From: Thermococcus sp. JdF3
GTDB lineage: Archaea > Methanobacteriota_B > Thermococci > Thermococcales > Thermococcaceae
Direction: 5' to 3'
Length of the DNA: 64,000 nucleotides
Assembly (NCBI RefSeq): GCF_012027495.1
Contig: NZ_SNUK01000003.1
Coordinates: 310,001-374,000, forward strand
The position numbers and the translations under genes were made by a program. This document shows, in pieces, positions 45,331 to 54,900 of this stretch (position 1 is the first letter of the stretch; every line of letters starts with the position of its first letter). The notes beneath the pieces are model-generated. The model did no database searches and had not been told where the DNA came from. It worked only from the letters and a program-made list of their open reading frames with translations.

Positions 45331-45806
45331 CAGCTCACCTCCGTTGGGCACTGGATTGCATAACCATCCACCACGTAGTTCGAGTTGGTCGTGTCATAGT
45401 GGTAACTCACGAGCAGGGTGCACCCGTTGTCAAAGCCCAGCAGGACGTAGTTGAGGTTCCCGCTCGTATCGGCACCGCTGGCAACCGTTACGGTGTAATC
45501 GTTACCGGGAATCAGATATCCCAGGTCCACAGTCGACACATAACCCCCATTATGGAGGATTGTTATTCCACCAGATATGGACTGACCGAGGTATCTAAAG
45601 GTGACATTAACATCGGAGGTACCGGAAGCAGTGACACCGACATTATTGAGATTGAAGTGAAGTCTGGAAAGGCTCAGCTCGTACCAACCCTCCTGGGCGG
45701 CCTGAACATTGGAGTAGCTGCTGTCCCACGCCGTGTAGAGGGTGCTGGCCGCTATTAAAAAGGAAATAAAGATGATCGCAGCGCTCGCCGATACGCTGAA
45801 CCCCAT
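45330..45806 (-). CDS. arlF: Archaellum stator protein ArlF (FlaF)
   Basis: A 158-residue protein with an N-terminal membrane helix (AAIIFISFLIAASTLYTAW) and an exterior beta-sandwich. ArlF binds S-layer protein and, with ArlG, anchors the motor. Its start (MGFSVSASAAIIF) is family-typical. It is separated by 27 bases from arlD/E and coupled to arlG. Confidence 0.9.
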   Translation of the reverse strand: MGFSVSASAAIIFISFLIAASTLYTAWDSSYSNVQAAQEGWYELSLSRLHFNLNNVGVTASGTSDVNVTFRYLGQSISGGITILHNGGYVSTVDLGYLIPGNDYTVTVASGADTSGNLNYVLLGFDNGCTLLVSYHYDTTNSNYVVDGYAIQCPTEVS

Positions 45807-45833
45807 AGGCCGCCCCCCATTCTTCTCAGTGCT

Positions 45834-47192
45834 TCAGATGCCGTAGAACTCGTCGAGGGTCTTCTCCAGCATTTTGATTTCCCTTTCGAGCTTGTCGAGG
45901 ACGTTCCTGTTTATCCTGAGTCCCCTGAGCCTCTCGATGAAGAGAAGGCTTATGAGGTGGTCCTGAACGGTGAGCTTCTCCGCCGGCTTCCACTCGGGAT
46001 CCCTGTGGTGCGGCCTGGTGCCCTTGGCGTAGTGCAGGAGGTTGTTGAGGACCCCCTCGCTTATCCAGCCTATCTCGTAGTAGAACTCAAGGACGCGCTC
46101 GAGGTTCTGGATGCCGACCCTGTCGATGAGGAACCCGAGCCACTTGAGTGCAATCATTGTGGAGACGATGTCATCGGGCAGTTTCTCCAGCCTGGCCTTC
46201 CTCGGCTCCTCCTCGAAGAGCAGGCTTGCGATGTCCTCCGGAATCTGGAACTTCTCAGCCATCTTAACACCACCTTCCTCCTTTTCAACAGATTCTTCCT
46301 CAATTTCAATCTCGTGAGCAGGAACCTCTTCAAGGGCTTCAACCTCTTCGGTCTCCACCGCCTCAGGGGCGGCCTCTTCAACACCTTCGGGCGCTTCAAG
46401 CTCCTCGTGAGCCTCCTCCGGGAGTTCCTCAATCGGGGCCTCTTCGACCTCGATGGTCTCGACTCCCTCCTCGGGGAGTTCCTCGATTTCTTCCTCAACG
46501 GTGACCTCGGGAACCTCTTCCACCGGTGCCTCCTCAACTGCCTCCTCCGCCTCTTCCTCGGGCGGCACTTCAAGGATGGCCTCCTCGGCGGCGGTTTCGG
46601 CCTCCGCGACGGCCTCCTCAGCGGCCCTGAGCTCCTCTTCCGAAACGGCTTCCCCGGCCTCTATCTTCTCCTGAAGCTCCTCAAGCTTCTCCTGGGCTTC
46701 TTCGAGTTTTTCGGCGGCGGTCTGTGCCTCCACCTTCTCGGCTATCTCCTCCACCTTCTCCTGAAGCTCGTCGAGCTTCTGGGTCAGCTCCTCCGGAACC
46801 TCCTCCTTCTCCTCCTCTTCGAGGAGCCCCTCGAGCTTCTCGATCTTCTCGTGGACTTCCTCAACCTTCCTGGAGACCGTTTCGGCCTTCTTCTCCTGGA
46901 CGTCAAACTTGGCCGACTCCAGAGCCTCAACGAGCCTTCCAAGCTGGAGGCCGAGGTCGGTGAGCCTCTTGCCCAGCTCATCGACGCGTTTGTTGAGCTG
47001 CTCGTATTTGGTCGCCTGACTTCCGTAGGTGTCGAGCACCTTCTGAACGATCTTGTCGAGCTGGTCGTAGGTCAGATTCTCCTTCCTGGCGATGAGCTTC
47101 TCCCTGAGGTCGTTGATGACCACCGTTGGAACCCTGCCCTTGAGCTCCGCGAGCTTGGCGTTTATGTCGGCCTCCGTGACCAGCCTTGTCAT
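45834..47192 (-). CDS. arlD: Archaellum cytoplasmic ring protein ArlD/E fusion (FlaD/E)
   Basis: A 452-residue protein of the cytosolic switch/ring complex that links chemotaxis (CheF) to the motor. The N-terminal part (1-135) is coiled coil. A long acidic, Glu/Val/Pro-rich tract (about 135-305) follows. The C-terminal ArlE/D domain (about 310-452) is IPEDIASLLFEEEPRKARLEKLP with IALKWLGFLIDRVG. I chose ATG 47192; GTG 47198 is possible. An internal ATG at 46262 (MAEKFQIPED) with GGTGGT before it could give a separate 142-residue C-terminal protein. Confidence 0.9.
   Translation of the reverse strand: MTRLVTEADINAKLAELKGRVPTVVINDLREKLIARKENLTYDQLDKIVQKVLDTYGSQATKYEQLNKRVDELGKRLTDLGLQLGRLVEALESAKFDVQEKKAETVSRKVEEVHEKIEKLEGLLEEEEKEEVPEELTQKLDELQEKVEEIAEKVEAQTAAEKLEEAQEKLEELQEKIEAGEAVSEEELRAAEEAVAEAETAAEEAILEVPPEEEAEEAVEEAPVEEVPEVTVEEEIEELPEEGVETIEVEEAPIEELPEEAHEELEAPEGVEEAAPEAVETEEVEALEEVPAHEIEIEEESVEKEEGGVKMAEKFQIPEDIASLLFEEEPRKARLEKLPDDIVSTMIALKWLGFLIDRVGIQNLERVLEFYYEIGWISEGVLNNLLHYAKGTRPHHRDPEWKPAEKLTVQDHLISLLFIERLRGLRINRNVLDKLEREIKMLEKTLDEFYGI
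46262..46275 (-). promoter_or_regulatory. Internal ribosome binding site and ATG in arlD
   Basis: Within arlD, AAGGTGGTG lies six bases before an in-frame ATG at 46262 (minus strand), immediately after the acidic linker and before the conserved C-terminal domain. Such a site would produce a 142-residue ArlE/D C-terminal domain alone. A short form of FlaD from an internal start has been described in Methanococcus. Confidence 0.5.
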
Positions 47193-47201
47193 CTCCACGC
47201 C

Positions 47202-47681
47202 TCACACCTCCGCGAGCACCTCGTAGATTATCGAGTCAAGGTCAACACCGTAACCGGCGAGCACCTTAATGTCGTTCTTCAACTGCGCTATCTCCAGCTT
47301 TAAGTCTTCCAGTTCCTTTCTGAGGTCCTGAATCTCACTGGTGAGCGGGTTCTCCTGACCCATCTGCTCCTTGAAGGGGTTTATCTCCTGGCTGATGACC
47401 TCGTAGAGCATCATGACGTCCTTGATGGTCTTGTCGAGCCTGTCGATGTCGTCGCGGAGCTCCTGAATCTGCTTCTTGAGGGTGTCGATGCTTATCTTTA
47501 TCCTCGGGATGTCGTTCTCGATCTCGTTGACGCGCTCCAGCACCTGGGTCAGCTGCTCGTTCTCCTCCCTGTTCTCCACGCGCTCCTCAAGCTCCTCCTC
47601 AAAGACGGGCTCCACTGCCTCAGGGGTGGCCTCCTCCTTGGGCTTTTTCTTGAATAATGATGAAAGGAAATCCAGCGCCAC
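47202..47681 (-). CDS. arlC: Archaellum cytoplasmic ring protein ArlC (FlaC)
   Basis: A 159-residue protein. After a basic N terminus (MALDFLSSLFKKKPKEE) comes an acidic region and then a long coiled coil (about 45-140) that contains ERVNEIENDIPRIKISIDTLKKQIQELRDDIDR. ArlC forms the cytosolic ring with ArlD/E and binds CheF. The start is GTG 47681, after GGGGGTGGCGTAG. It lies nine bases before arlD and 13 bases after the last archaellin gene. Confidence 0.9.
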   Translation of the reverse strand: MALDFLSSLFKKKPKEEATPEAVEPVFEEELEERVENREENEQLTQVLERVNEIENDIPRIKISIDTLKKQIQELRDDIDRLDKTIKDVMMLYEVISQEINPFKEQMGQENPLTSEIQDLRKELEDLKLEIAQLKNDIKVLAGYGVDLDSIIYEVLAEV

Positions 47682-47694
47682 CTACGCCACCCCC

Positions 47695-48477
47695 TCACTG
47701 GAGCTCCATCAGGTTGTCGGTGTACGTGCTCGGCGAGGTGAAGTCTATGACACCACCCGCACCGTTCTCGGGTATGACCTTGCCCGTGACCTTGGTGCCG
47801 GGGCCGATGCCGTAGCCGTTGGTAGGCGTATTATCGCTGTCGAACGGTATAGTCCAGATGGCTATGCCCGCTATGTCGCCCCAGCTGAGGGTCGGGTGCT
47901 GCCAGCTGCCGCTGAGGCTCTGGTCGGCATCGGCGACGACGACGATGCCGAAGAGCATCTTGTCTCCGACTGTGGCGTTGTAGAGGTTCTTCCAGAGGGT
48001 GTTTAGATCATTATTAGTTCCAGTCAGCTCGGTAAGTGAAGGTGTAGGTGAGATGCCCCCTGTAGAGTTCTCAACCTCTGGGAACACGTTGCTGACGTCA
48101 CCGGAGTAGAGGAAGTAATTCGCACTGATACCGTCCCCCTGCGGGTCAACGTACCTGTAGACCGCCATCCTCTTTCCGTCGCTGAGGACGACCTTGACGT
48201 GGGCGAGGTCTATGCCGCCGCTTCCCGCGTTCGGGGAAACGTAGATGACCATCCTGGTTATCTTGCCGCTTCCGGGCGGGTCGGCCGGGGTGTAGCCGTA
48301 GACGTTCATCACCTTTATGCCACTGGCAACCTCCTGGGTGGTCTGCCTTCCGGTGGCCATGGCCTTCTGCTGGAGGTAGCCGCTGGTGCTGATGAGCACT
48401 CCCGCGGCCACTGCAGCTACCAGCACCATTGCAATGAAGACGATGAGCGTTCCAATACCGATGGCACCGCGCCTCAT
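47695..48477 (-). CDS. arlB5: Archaellin ArlB5 (flagellin)
   Basis: A 260-residue archaellin. The signal MRRG precedes [25 protein letters not shown], cleaved after the glycine by a preflagellin peptidase. The globular domain contains [12 protein letters not shown] and ends ...[19 protein letters not shown], the archaellin signature. It is last of five archaellin genes, followed 13 bases later by arlC. Numbering follows the order from the promoter. Confidence 0.93.
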   Translation of the reverse strand: MRRGAIGIGTLIVFIAMVLVAAVAAGVLISTSGYLQQKAMATGRQTTQEVASGIKVMNVYGYTPADPPGSGKITRMVIYVSPNAGSGGIDLAHVKVVLSDGKRMAVYRYVDPQGDGISANYFLYSGDVSNVFPEVENSTGGISPTPSLTELTGTNNDLNTLWKNLYNATVGDKMLFGIVVVADADQSLSGSWQHPTLSWGDIAGIAIWTIPFDSDNTPTNGYGIGPGTKVTGKVIPENGAGGVIDFTSPSTYTDNLMELQ

Positions 48478-48486
48478 GTTCTCACC

Positions 48487-49152
48487 TCACTGGAGCACCA
48501 TCACGTTGTAGTTATACGTCGCGGGGGTCGTGAAGTCTATAACTCCCGCGGCACCAACCTCGGGTATGACCTTTCCGACCATCTTGGTGGCGGGGCCTAT
48601 ACCTTTCTCGCCGTTCTCTGCCTTAAATACTGTGGTCTTCACGAGGAGCGCCACCATGTCGCCCCACTCGAGGTTCGGGTGGTTCACGTCCATCTCGCTC
48701 GCGCCGTCGTGGATGACCACTATGGCAAAGCTGGTGTCGGCAAAGCTGGTGTTGTCCCAGATTTTGCTCGCTATCTCCGTGCTGTTGAAGAGGTCATCGA
48801 CGACACCCTTGTAGAGTATGCCGCTGTAGTTGTAGACCACGAGCTTGATGCCGTCGCTCAGGACTATTTTGACGTTGCTGAGGTCGATTCCCTCACTGCC
48901 GGAGTTGGGGGCTATGAATACCGCCATCCTGCTTATCGTCCCCTTGCTCGGCGGGGTCGCGTTGGTGTAGCCGTAGATGTTGATGACCTTAAGGCCGCTC
49001 GCAACTTCCTGGGTGGTCTGCCTCCCGGCGGCCTGGGCCTTCTGCTCGAGGTAGCCCGCTGTTCCTATGATGACACCCGCTGCAACCGCTGCCACGAGGA
49101 CCATTGCGATGAAGACTATGAGCGTGCCGATGCCTATTGCTCCCCTCCGCAT
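48487..49152 (-). CDS. arlB4: Archaellin ArlB4
   Basis: A 221-residue archaellin with signal MRRG and [25 protein letters not shown]; the N-terminal helix is almost identical to ArlB5, pointing to recent duplication. The globular part is the shortest of the set ([22 protein letters not shown]), and the end is [19 protein letters not shown]. The gap to arlB5 is nine bases, so the pair is tightly coupled. It has one more signal-type sequence identity with arlB5 than with arlB1-3. Confidence 0.92.
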   Translation of the reverse strand: MRRGAIGIGTLIVFIAMVLVAAVAAGVIIGTAGYLEQKAQAAGRQTTQEVASGLKVINIYGYTNATPPSKGTISRMAVFIAPNSGSEGIDLSNVKIVLSDGIKLVVYNYSGILYKGVVDDLFNSTEIASKIWDNTSFADTSFAIVVIHDGASEMDVNHPNLEWGDMVALLVKTTVFKAENGEKGIGPATKMVGKVIPEVGAAGVIDFTTPATYNYNVMVLQ

Positions 49153-49207
49153 AGCACCACCTCCTGAAAATTCTCAAAGAACGAAAGGGAAAGAGAAGCG
49201 CTGGGCT

Positions 49208-49936
49208 TCACTGGAGCTCCATGACGCTCTCGGTGTAGGTGCTGGGAGTGGTGAACTCGATGACGCCGGGGGCGCCGAACTCTGGGACAACACGGCCGAT
49301 AATCTTGGTGTTGGGCTGGATACCGGTTCCGAACACACCGCTAGTGGCGTAAGTGGTAGTTCCGTCGTTCTTTATGTTTCCAACCCTGACCGCGATTATC
49401 GCGAGGTCTCCCTTGGTGAGGGTCGGGGTGGACTGCTTGAGAGAGCCGTCGCTATCCTGGACGACGATAATTCCGAAGTTGGTGCTGCTGAGGTTTGCCC
49501 AGTTGATGTACTGGTCACTGTCATAGGTATTGGCGGTATCATCTGCAAAGACGTTGTCGGGCATACCAACTGAGAACACGTCACCGGCGTTGGGGTCGTA
49601 GTTCAGCGTTGCCTCCTTGGTTCCGTCGCTGAGGACGACGCGAACCTTCTTCATGTCGATGCCGGCGCTGCCGGCGTTCGGGGAAACGTAGATGGCGAGC
49701 TTGCTTATGTCTTTGTAGGTGGTGCCGTCGTACGGGGAGTAGCCAACGACGCTTTCAACCTTTACTCCGCTCGCGACCTCGTTGGTGGTCTGCCTCCCAG
49801 TGGCCTGGCTCTTCTGCTGGAGGTAACCGCTCGTGTTGATGAGCACCGCGGCGGCCACTGCTGCAACCAGCACCATGGCTATGAACACGATCAGGGTACC
49901 AATCCCAACGGCACCTTTCCTCTTCCTACCGAACAT
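49208..49936 (-). CDS. arlB3: Archaellin ArlB3
   Basis: A 242-residue archaellin. Signal MFGRKRKG precedes [25 protein letters not shown]. The end [18 protein letters not shown] closely matches ArlB1. The spacer upstream (49937-49971) carries the conserved archaellin-gene spacer block also found ahead of arlB2. ATG 49936 follows GAGGAGGTGGTGTGA. Confidence 0.92.
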   Translation of the reverse strand: MFGRKRKGAVGIGTLIVFIAMVLVAAVAAAVLINTSGYLQQKSQATGRQTTNEVASGVKVESVVGYSPYDGTTYKDISKLAIYVSPNAGSAGIDMKKVRVVLSDGTKEATLNYDPNAGDVFSVGMPDNVFADDTANTYDSDQYINWANLSSTNFGIIVVQDSDGSLKQSTPTLTKGDLAIIAVRVGNIKNDGTTTYATSGVFGTGIQPNTKIIGRVVPEFGAPGVIEFTTPSTYTESVMELQ

Positions 49937-49942
49937 TCACAC

Positions 49943-49968
49943 CACCTCCTCAGATAAATTTGGAAAGG
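49943..49968 (-). repeat. Conserved spacer block between archaellin genes, copy 2
   Basis: The spacer before arlB3 contains a 26-base block (CACCTCCTCAGAT-AAATTTGGAAAGG on plus) that differs by one base from the block before arlB2 (51020-51045). On the minus strand it reads CCTTTCCAAATTTAT followed by TGAGGAGGTG. The last ten bases serve as ribosome binding site. The AT-rich part may modulate termination or add a promoter. Confidence 0.65.
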
Positions 49969-49971
49969 GCA

Positions 49972-51012
49972 TCACTGCAGGCTGATAACGTTGCTGGTGA
50001 AGCTCGTTGGAGTGGTGAACTCGATGATGCCCGGGGCACCGAACTCCGGGACGACCTTGCCGGTTATCTTCTGCCTCGGCTGGAAGCCCTTGCCGAAGAC
50101 CGCTGAAACACCTATCTTGTCTGCACTGTCTGAATTGGTACCGTCGGTTATCGTTACAGTCGCAGTACCCACGTCAAAGTAGGTCGTGTCGCCGACGAAA
50201 AGGGTCATGGCGACGAGGTCTCCCTTGTTGAGGGTCGGGTAGTCAGCCTTCACAGAGCCGTCACTGTCCTGAAGGGCGATAAGGCCAAAGCTGGTCGGGG
50301 CAGTTATGTTCTTCCATGCGTTGAGGGTGGCACTAAAGATGTTGCCCACAACTCCAGCATCGTGTGCGTACCCGGCGAAGGCGTTGAGGTTAGGATCGAC
50401 CTGGATAGTGACGGTGGTACTGCTGGTAGGATCGTAGTAGATGGTAACATTGTTGTTACCGATTGTTCCACCAGCTATCGTTGCATTGCTGAGTGTCACA
50501 TTGTAAAGACCAGCGGTGCCGTCGTAAACAACATTGACGGCGCCCGTGAAGTTAGCGATGACCTTGACCCACCTGTTGTTGGCAGTATTATAGAAGGTTA
50601 TGTACTTGCTAGTGTCGTTGAGCTGGAGGTACGTGGCTATGTAGCTGGTCCAGTTGAAGGCGTCGGTCCTGTAGTTGAATATAGCCTGGGAGTCACCGTC
50701 ACTAAGGACAATCTTGGTCTTGCTGAGGTCAATTCCGGCGCTGCCGGCGTTCGGGCTGACGTAGACGGCGAGCTTGGTTATCCTGCCGCTGGCCGGCGGG
50801 TCGTATGGGTCATAGCCGACGACCTTGGCAACCTGTATTCCACTGGCAACCTCCTGGGTGGTCTCCCTGCCCGTGCTGGAAGCCTTCTGCTGCAGGTAGC
50901 CGCTGGTGTTGATGAGCACTGCAGCGGCCACTGCAGCTACCAGCACCATGGCAATGAAAACTATCAGGGTACCGATACCCACGGCACCTCTCTTCTTCAG
51001 TCTCCCAAACAT
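49972..51012 (-). CDS. arlB2: Archaellin ArlB2, long form
   Basis: A 346-residue archaellin, roughly 90-125 residues longer than the others. Signal MFGRLKKRG precedes [13 protein letters not shown]. The extra sequence is in the globular half (about 110-215: threonine/asparagine-rich, with repeated N-X-S/T sites such as [19 protein letters not shown]). The end is [18 protein letters not shown]. The insert could make a bulkier, more glycosylated filament surface. ATG 51012 follows GAGGAGGTGAGAGGCC. Confidence 0.92.
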   Translation of the reverse strand: MFGRLKKRGAVGIGTLIVFIAMVLVAAVAAAVLINTSGYLQQKASSTGRETTQEVASGIQVAKVVGYDPYDPPASGRITKLAVYVSPNAGSAGIDLSKTKIVLSDGDSQAIFNYRTDAFNWTSYIATYLQLNDTSKYITFYNTANNRWVKVIANFTGAVNVVYDGTAGLYNVTLSNATIAGGTIGNNNVTIYYDPTSSTTVTIQVDPNLNAFAGYAHDAGVVGNIFSATLNAWKNITAPTSFGLIALQDSDGSVKADYPTLNKGDLVAMTLFVGDTTYFDVGTATVTITDGTNSDSADKIGVSAVFGKGFQPRQKITGKVVPEFGAPGIIEFTTPTSFTSNVISLQ

Positions 51013-51019
51013 GGCCTCT

Positions 51020-51045
51020 CACCTCCTCAAATAAATTTGGAAAGG
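51020..51045 (-). repeat. Conserved spacer block between archaellin genes, copy 1
   Basis: Spacer before arlB2: CACCTCCTCAAAT-AAATTTGGAAAGG on plus, one mismatch to the copy at 49943-49968. It is not needed for coding and includes the GAGGAGGTG binding site plus an AAATTTATTT tract that could weakly terminate or start transcription. Confidence 0.65.
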
Positions 51046-51048
51046 AAA

Positions 51049-51732
51049 TCACTGGAGCTCCATAACGGCCTCAGTGTAGGTGCTCGGGGTGGTGAACTCT
51101 ATAACACCGGGAGCGCCGAACTCCGGAACGACCTGACCGGTTATCTTGATTCCCGGCTTAATACCGTAGCCAAAGACACCGGTATTCTGGTCGGTTCCAA
51201 CCTTGACGGTGAGGACAACGAGATCTCCCTGGCTGAGGGTCGGGTAGTCGTCGCTGAGGCTACTGTCGGAGTCCTGGAGGACTATGATACCAAACTCGGT
51301 GGCGTTGTTTACTATGTTACTCCACGCGGTTTGGGTGGTGTCAAAGATGTCCGCAACAGGGCCTGTGGTGAAAGCGTCGTTAGTCTCGCTGGGGCCACCT
51401 TTGTACTTCAGAACAGCCTCAAGAACACCGTTGCTGAGAACAAGCTTGGTGCTACTGAGGTCAATTCCGGCGCTGCCGGCGTTCGGGCTGACGTAGATGG
51501 CAAGCTGCTGGATGTATTCAAGGCTACCGTTCGCCTTACCAACAACCCTCTCGACCTGTATGCCGCTGGCAACCTCCTGGGTGGTCTCCCTGCCCGTGCT
51601 GGAAGCCTTCTGCTGCAGGAAGCCGCTCGTGTTGATCAGCACGGCCGCCGCAACAGCGGCAACCAGCACCATGGCAATGAAAACTATCAAGGTCCCAATA
51701 CCAACCGCACCTTTCCTTGTCCTGGCTTTCAT
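51049..51732 (-). CDS. arlB1: Archaellin ArlB1
   Basis: A 227-residue archaellin, promoter-proximal and so probably the first made. Signal MKARTRKG precedes [25 protein letters not shown]; mature Ala at +1. Globular domain with [14 protein letters not shown] and end [21 protein letters not shown] 51732 is preceded by CCAGGGGGTGCATGGAGA. The five archaellins share the helix but differ in the surface, suggesting filament segments of different composition. Confidence 0.93.
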   Translation of the reverse strand: MKARTRKGAVGIGTLIVFIAMVLVAAVAAAVLINTSGFLQQKASSTGRETTQEVASGIQVERVVGKANGSLEYIQQLAIYVSPNAGSAGIDLSSTKLVLSNGVLEAVLKYKGGPSETNDAFTTGPVADIFDTTQTAWSNIVNNATEFGIIVLQDSDSSLSDDYPTLSQGDLVVLTVKVGTDQNTGVFGYGIKPGIKITGQVVPEFGAPGVIEFTTPSTYTEAVMELQ

Positions 51733-51780
51733 TCTCCATGCACCCCCTGGGGGTTCTTTGCGCTGGGGATTACGTTGTGT

Positions 51781-51839
51781 AAATATAAAGGCCTTTTTTG
51801 TTCTTAGTAGTGTAGGTGGTTGTGTAGGTACATGTGTAG
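51781..51839 (-). promoter_or_regulatory. Archaellum promoter with three 12-bp-spaced CTACACA motifs
   Basis: On the minus strand TATA is CTTTATATTT (51781-51790). Upstream are three copies of a 7-mer: CTACACA (51833-51839), CTACACA (51821-51827) and CTACACT (51809-51815), each exactly 12 bp apart, on nearly the same face of the helix. The pattern resembles the repeated TACA-type sites bound by the archaellum activator EarA in Methanococcus maripaludis. The EarA-like gene is at 56538-56867. Confidence 0.7.
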
Positions 51840-51876
51840 GTACTGACCACGATGGCCCCGACGAACCATCGCCAAG

Positions 51877-51886
51877 GTATATAAAG
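51877..51886 (+). promoter_or_regulatory. TATA box of the large CARDB protein gene
   Basis: GTATATAAAG at 51877-51886 with a G-rich downstream flank; predicted start near 51908, ten bases before the ATG at 51918 with GGTGAT inside the short leader. The EarA-like repeats lie 38 bp upstream, so they could act on both divergent promoters. Confidence 0.6.
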
Positions 51887-51917
51887 GGGACAAGGGCATA
51901 AGGTTACGGTGATTCCC

Positions 51918-54900
51918 ATGGGAGGAAGGCAGAGGGCAATAGTGCTGGGATTGATACTGTTGCTCCTCGGCAGTGGTATCCCCACCGTCATGGGTGTGAG
52001 TTACGCATACAGCGAGGCCAGCAACGTCCAGCTCTTCCTCTGGCCGTCAGGCAGACTCGTCGCCCCCAACCAGACGGTGACGATTGCGGTCGTGCTCTGG
52101 AAGCCCGGCGAGGGTGGAGTAGCGAACGCAACGGTAACCATCGAGGTCGAGGACAGGCTCTACAACGTCACCACCAACGGGGACGGCTTCGCGAGCCTGA
52201 ACCTGACGTTCACTGAGGAAGGTGGCTATGAAGTCAGGGCCCTCTACGGTGAGGTCTCAACGGGCACGTGGATTGACGTTAAAGCCGTCCCCGAGTACCT
52301 TTTCATCGAGAAAGACCTCGAGCTCCAGGTCAACAGGGCATACACCGTCGAGTGGAACCTCGTAACTCCGTACCTTTTCACGCCCTACAGCGGAACCGTC
52401 AACGTGACGGTGCTCTTCAACGACAGAGCGGTTGAGAGCCGTCCCATCAACGTCACCGGTGGAAAGCTCAGGCTCAGCCTTCAGTTCAACGAGACCGGAA
52501 CTGGTTCGATACTATTTGACGGCAGGACGGCTTCATACTTTGAGGTTCGCAGCAGGGTAATCCTCGCCAAGCTCATGGCACCGGACAGGGCATACGTCGG
52601 CCAGAACGTGACGGTTCACATCCTGGCCCTGGACGCCGGAAGAAACACCCCCTACAGTGGAAACGTCACGGTTAAGACTATCTCCTTCAACGGCACCGAG
52701 GAAACCGTTGACAGATTCACCATCGAAATCGAGAACGGCTACGGTAACTTCACGGTAACCGTCCCCGAATGTGACCATCTGACTGTCTCTGTGGAGCTGG
52801 GCAGGGGGCCGAGCCACACAATATGGGTCGAGAGGCCCGCTCAGGCACCCACGAATGGGGGCAACGGCAACGAGACGCCGCTAATATTCACGATAACTCC
52901 AGACAGGGTGCTCGCCGAGCCCGGGCAGAGCATCTCATTCGTCGTCAACACGACCAGAGAGGGAACCTATAACATGACCGTCACCTGGTACGGCTGGAGG
53001 TTCACGAGCTGGGACGTCTGGGACGGGGAAACCAATACCACCCTCGTGACCTTCAACGGCACCAAGAGCGTCCTCAAGAGGATAAAGGTCCCTGAGTGGG
53101 CCTACTACGGCGAAATCAGGATTGGAAACGCAGTGGCCAGAGTTTACACCCTAAGGCCGAGCGTCTGGGCCGACGCCTGGGTTAACCTCACCTACAGCCC
53201 GGAGATAGGGCTCGAGACAGGAGACGTCATAATGGTCAGTGGCGACCTCAAGAACAAGACCAAGGACTGGTTCTTTGAGTGGGAGGAGTTTTACAGGGGT
53301 CTCGTCAACGAGACCGTGCACATATTCACCCCCTGGGGCGTTAAGGCCGTGAAGACCGGGGAGGATGGCAGGTTCAGCGCCAGCATTCCGGTTCCTTCGG
53401 AGAGACTGCCCGACATGGTCTGGGACAGGCACCCGGAGGTTCTCGTCATCCACAGGTCGGGAGCGTACGCGGACAGGACCGTTGACACGCCAAGGGGCAG
53501 GGTCTTCGTCAACATCACCTCCGACGGGGTCAGGATAAACGTTGAACCCGACAGCGACTGGAGGTATTACCCGAACCTGACGACCCCAACGGTGGTCGAG
53601 TTCGGCCAGTCCTTTGACTGGTACTACATCGGGAACGTCACATCCGTCTACGTCAACTCGACGAACGCCACGATTCCGGGCAACATAAGCGCCGGGGTTT
53701 ACATGTTCAAGATCCTCCCCAACCACTGGCTCTGCCTCAAGGAGCCACATGGGACCTCCTGCGGGGCGGGAAGCCACAGCACCGAGAGGGTTTACTACGT
53801 GACGGGCGGGCTTGAGCTCCCGGACAGCGCGACCTACAGCGGTGGGGAGCTCGAGGTTCCGATAAAGCTCCCGGGAAGGGGCGTGTTCTACTACTCCTAC
53901 GACTCAAACGGCCAGAGGCACTACGGGGTAGGGTTCACAGATGAGAACGGAAGCGGAGTCGCCAGGATAGAGGTAGGGAACCTCCCGCTGGGAGGACCGG
54001 AATGGCTCATCATCAAGTTCGGCTTTGTGAGCGACAGGGGATCCCTCTTTGACATTAACTGGAACCTAATTGTCAGAAACGAGGCTGACGTCCTTCCGCC
54101 GGCGATTACCGCGGACGTAACGCCGGAGGTTCAGGAGGTAGGAAAGAACGTGACGGTTTACATAGACGTGAGGGACGATGGAAAGCTCAGGCAGGTCAAC
54201 TTCACGATAACGAACGTGACCGACATCATCAGGGCGGAAAGCTTCAACGTATCGACGAGCGGGTTCGTGCACAGGTTCAACTTCACCGTAAGGGGCCTCG
54301 AAGACTACATCCTGAACGTTACGGCGGTTGATGAAGCCGGCCACGTCTCGACCAGGCTGGTCAACTTCTACGGCAAAGCCGTCGAGACGAGGGAGCTCAA
54401 CCTCACCGCCAACGAGACCCACGAGCTCAACGTGGCCAACCAGACCCGGATAGTGGTTGCCCCAGCCCAAAACGAGAGTGTTGCCATGAACATCACCGTC
54501 GCCTCGGCCGTTGAGAACGAGAGCGCGAGGGTGAAGATGACGGCCAAAGGCTACGAAGACCTCAAGTACGTTAAGGTCGAGACCAACGGGACGGTAGAGT
54601 ACTCGTGGGTAATCCTCAACCTGACCTACAGCGACGAGATGCTCAGGAGGCTCGGCATAAGCGAGAACGCCGTGACGCTCCTCTACTGGAACGGAAGCGA
54701 GTGGATTGACCTCAGCAAGCACGTCGGAGAGACAATTCCTGACAACTCGCCCTACGGCAACATAACGGTCTTCGGCTTCGGAAGGGACCCGGTACACAAC
54801 TACGCCTGGGCCAACGTGAGCCACCTCAGCGAGTACAGCCTGGGCGTCATGCTGCCGGACCTGAGGGTGGTCGGGATAAGCGCGGAGAACGCTGTGGCCG

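Noticed and set aside
46290-46750. Repetitive GAG/CTC-rich tract as a DNA repeat
   Set aside because: It encodes the acidic linker of ArlD; the pattern follows from Glu/Val/Pro codons, not from a unit repeat.
45957-47303. 448-residue plus-strand ORF antisense to arlD
   Set aside because: Leucine-rich mirror of the Glu-rich coiled coil of ArlD; no ribosome binding site.
50362-51807. 481-residue plus-strand ORF across arlB1 and arlB2
   Set aside because: Antisense to two archaellin genes with clear signatures; repeated valine/glycine composition is a shadow effect.
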